Under the pieces are notes generated by a model. The model made no database searches. It was not told where the DNA came from and saw nothing but the letters and a program-made list of their open reading frames with translations. A stretch of 64,000 nt of DNA from Agelaius tricolor (Eukaryota > Chordata > Aves > Passeriformes > Icteridae). The translations under genes were made by a program, and so were the position numbers. Positions 63,696-64,000 of this stretch are shown here, piece by piece; position 1 is the stretch's first letter; every line of letters starts with the position of its first letter. Location: NCBI GenBank assembly GCA_023055355.1, contig JALJCS010000034.1, positions 6,214,001 through 6,278,000 of the forward strand. The letters run 5' to 3'.

Positions 63696-64000
63696 GTAAG
63701 ACCTGTTTATACATTTCAGCTGTTGGGAGAAGTTCCTTTGTGTTGATAAATTTTGTGTGTGTGTGTTCTGTGGAGGCTGCAGGGGTCTCTTGGACTAGTT
63801 TTGGAATAGGAGATGGTTTCAGTGAAGTTCAGGTTAATGTTGACACCTGACATTTGACTTGCAGAGTTCTTGACTGCCTGAGAAGCTCCTCAGTGGCAAG
63901 GAAGGGTCAGGGATACAGGCAGAAAGTGAAGGAAAACCCCATGGTCAGCACAGGAAAGTAGGCTCTGAATGGCATGACTGGGTAGGAAGAAAAAGGAAAT

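Overview
The window is vertebrate nuclear DNA, almost certainly from a bird and probably a songbird. The evidence is large introns with GT/AG splice sites, truncated CR1 LINE fragments on both strands, and several solo LTRs of a type I associate with passerine genomes. No bacterial, viral or organellar gene layout is present, and I found no tRNA, rRNA or CRISPR array.

Two plus-strand protein-coding genes account for all convincing coding sequence. INTU (inturned planar cell polarity protein) is complete: 16 coding exons between 2135 and 38354 give an uninterrupted 931-codon frame plus stop, close to the 942 aa I recall for human INTU. HSPA4L (Hsp110/Apg-1 family chaperone) starts at 48011 and has 15 coding exons in the window (649 codons, last donor at 63695). 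Its C-terminal part, about 190 residues by comparison with the human protein, lies beyond the right edge. Exon borders were set by hand from splice sites, phase continuity and remembered family sequences; every junction keeps frame.

Layout: 1-2134 is INTU upstream DNA ending in a CpG-rich promoter with a 10-bp minisatellite. 2135-38354 is INTU, whose introns hold a three-copy repeat of about 175 bp (2625-3141), a four-copy 58-bp repeat carrying CCAAT and TATA motifs (8066-8297), CR1 fragments and a cluster of related LTRs (26833-35830). 38355-48010 is the intergenic region: INTU 3' UTR, unrecognised sequence, a perfect 24-bp-arm palindrome, and an LTR whose promoter-proximal end is part of a 181-bp tandem duplication. 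48011 to the end is HSPA4L, with a good heat-shock element about 190 bp upstream of its ATG.

The genes are neighbours rather than partners. INTU works in the CPLANE ciliogenesis complex with FUZ and WDPCP. HSPA4L is a cytosolic chaperone and Hsp70 nucleotide-exchange factor. In human, SLC25A31 lies between them; I saw no trace of it here. I found no new multi-gene system. The most interesting signals are regulatory or structural: the HSE, the LTR/host duplication beside the HSPA4L promoter, the tandem CCAAT/TATA module, the long palindrome and the 45-base T tract at the HSPA4L exon 2 acceptor.
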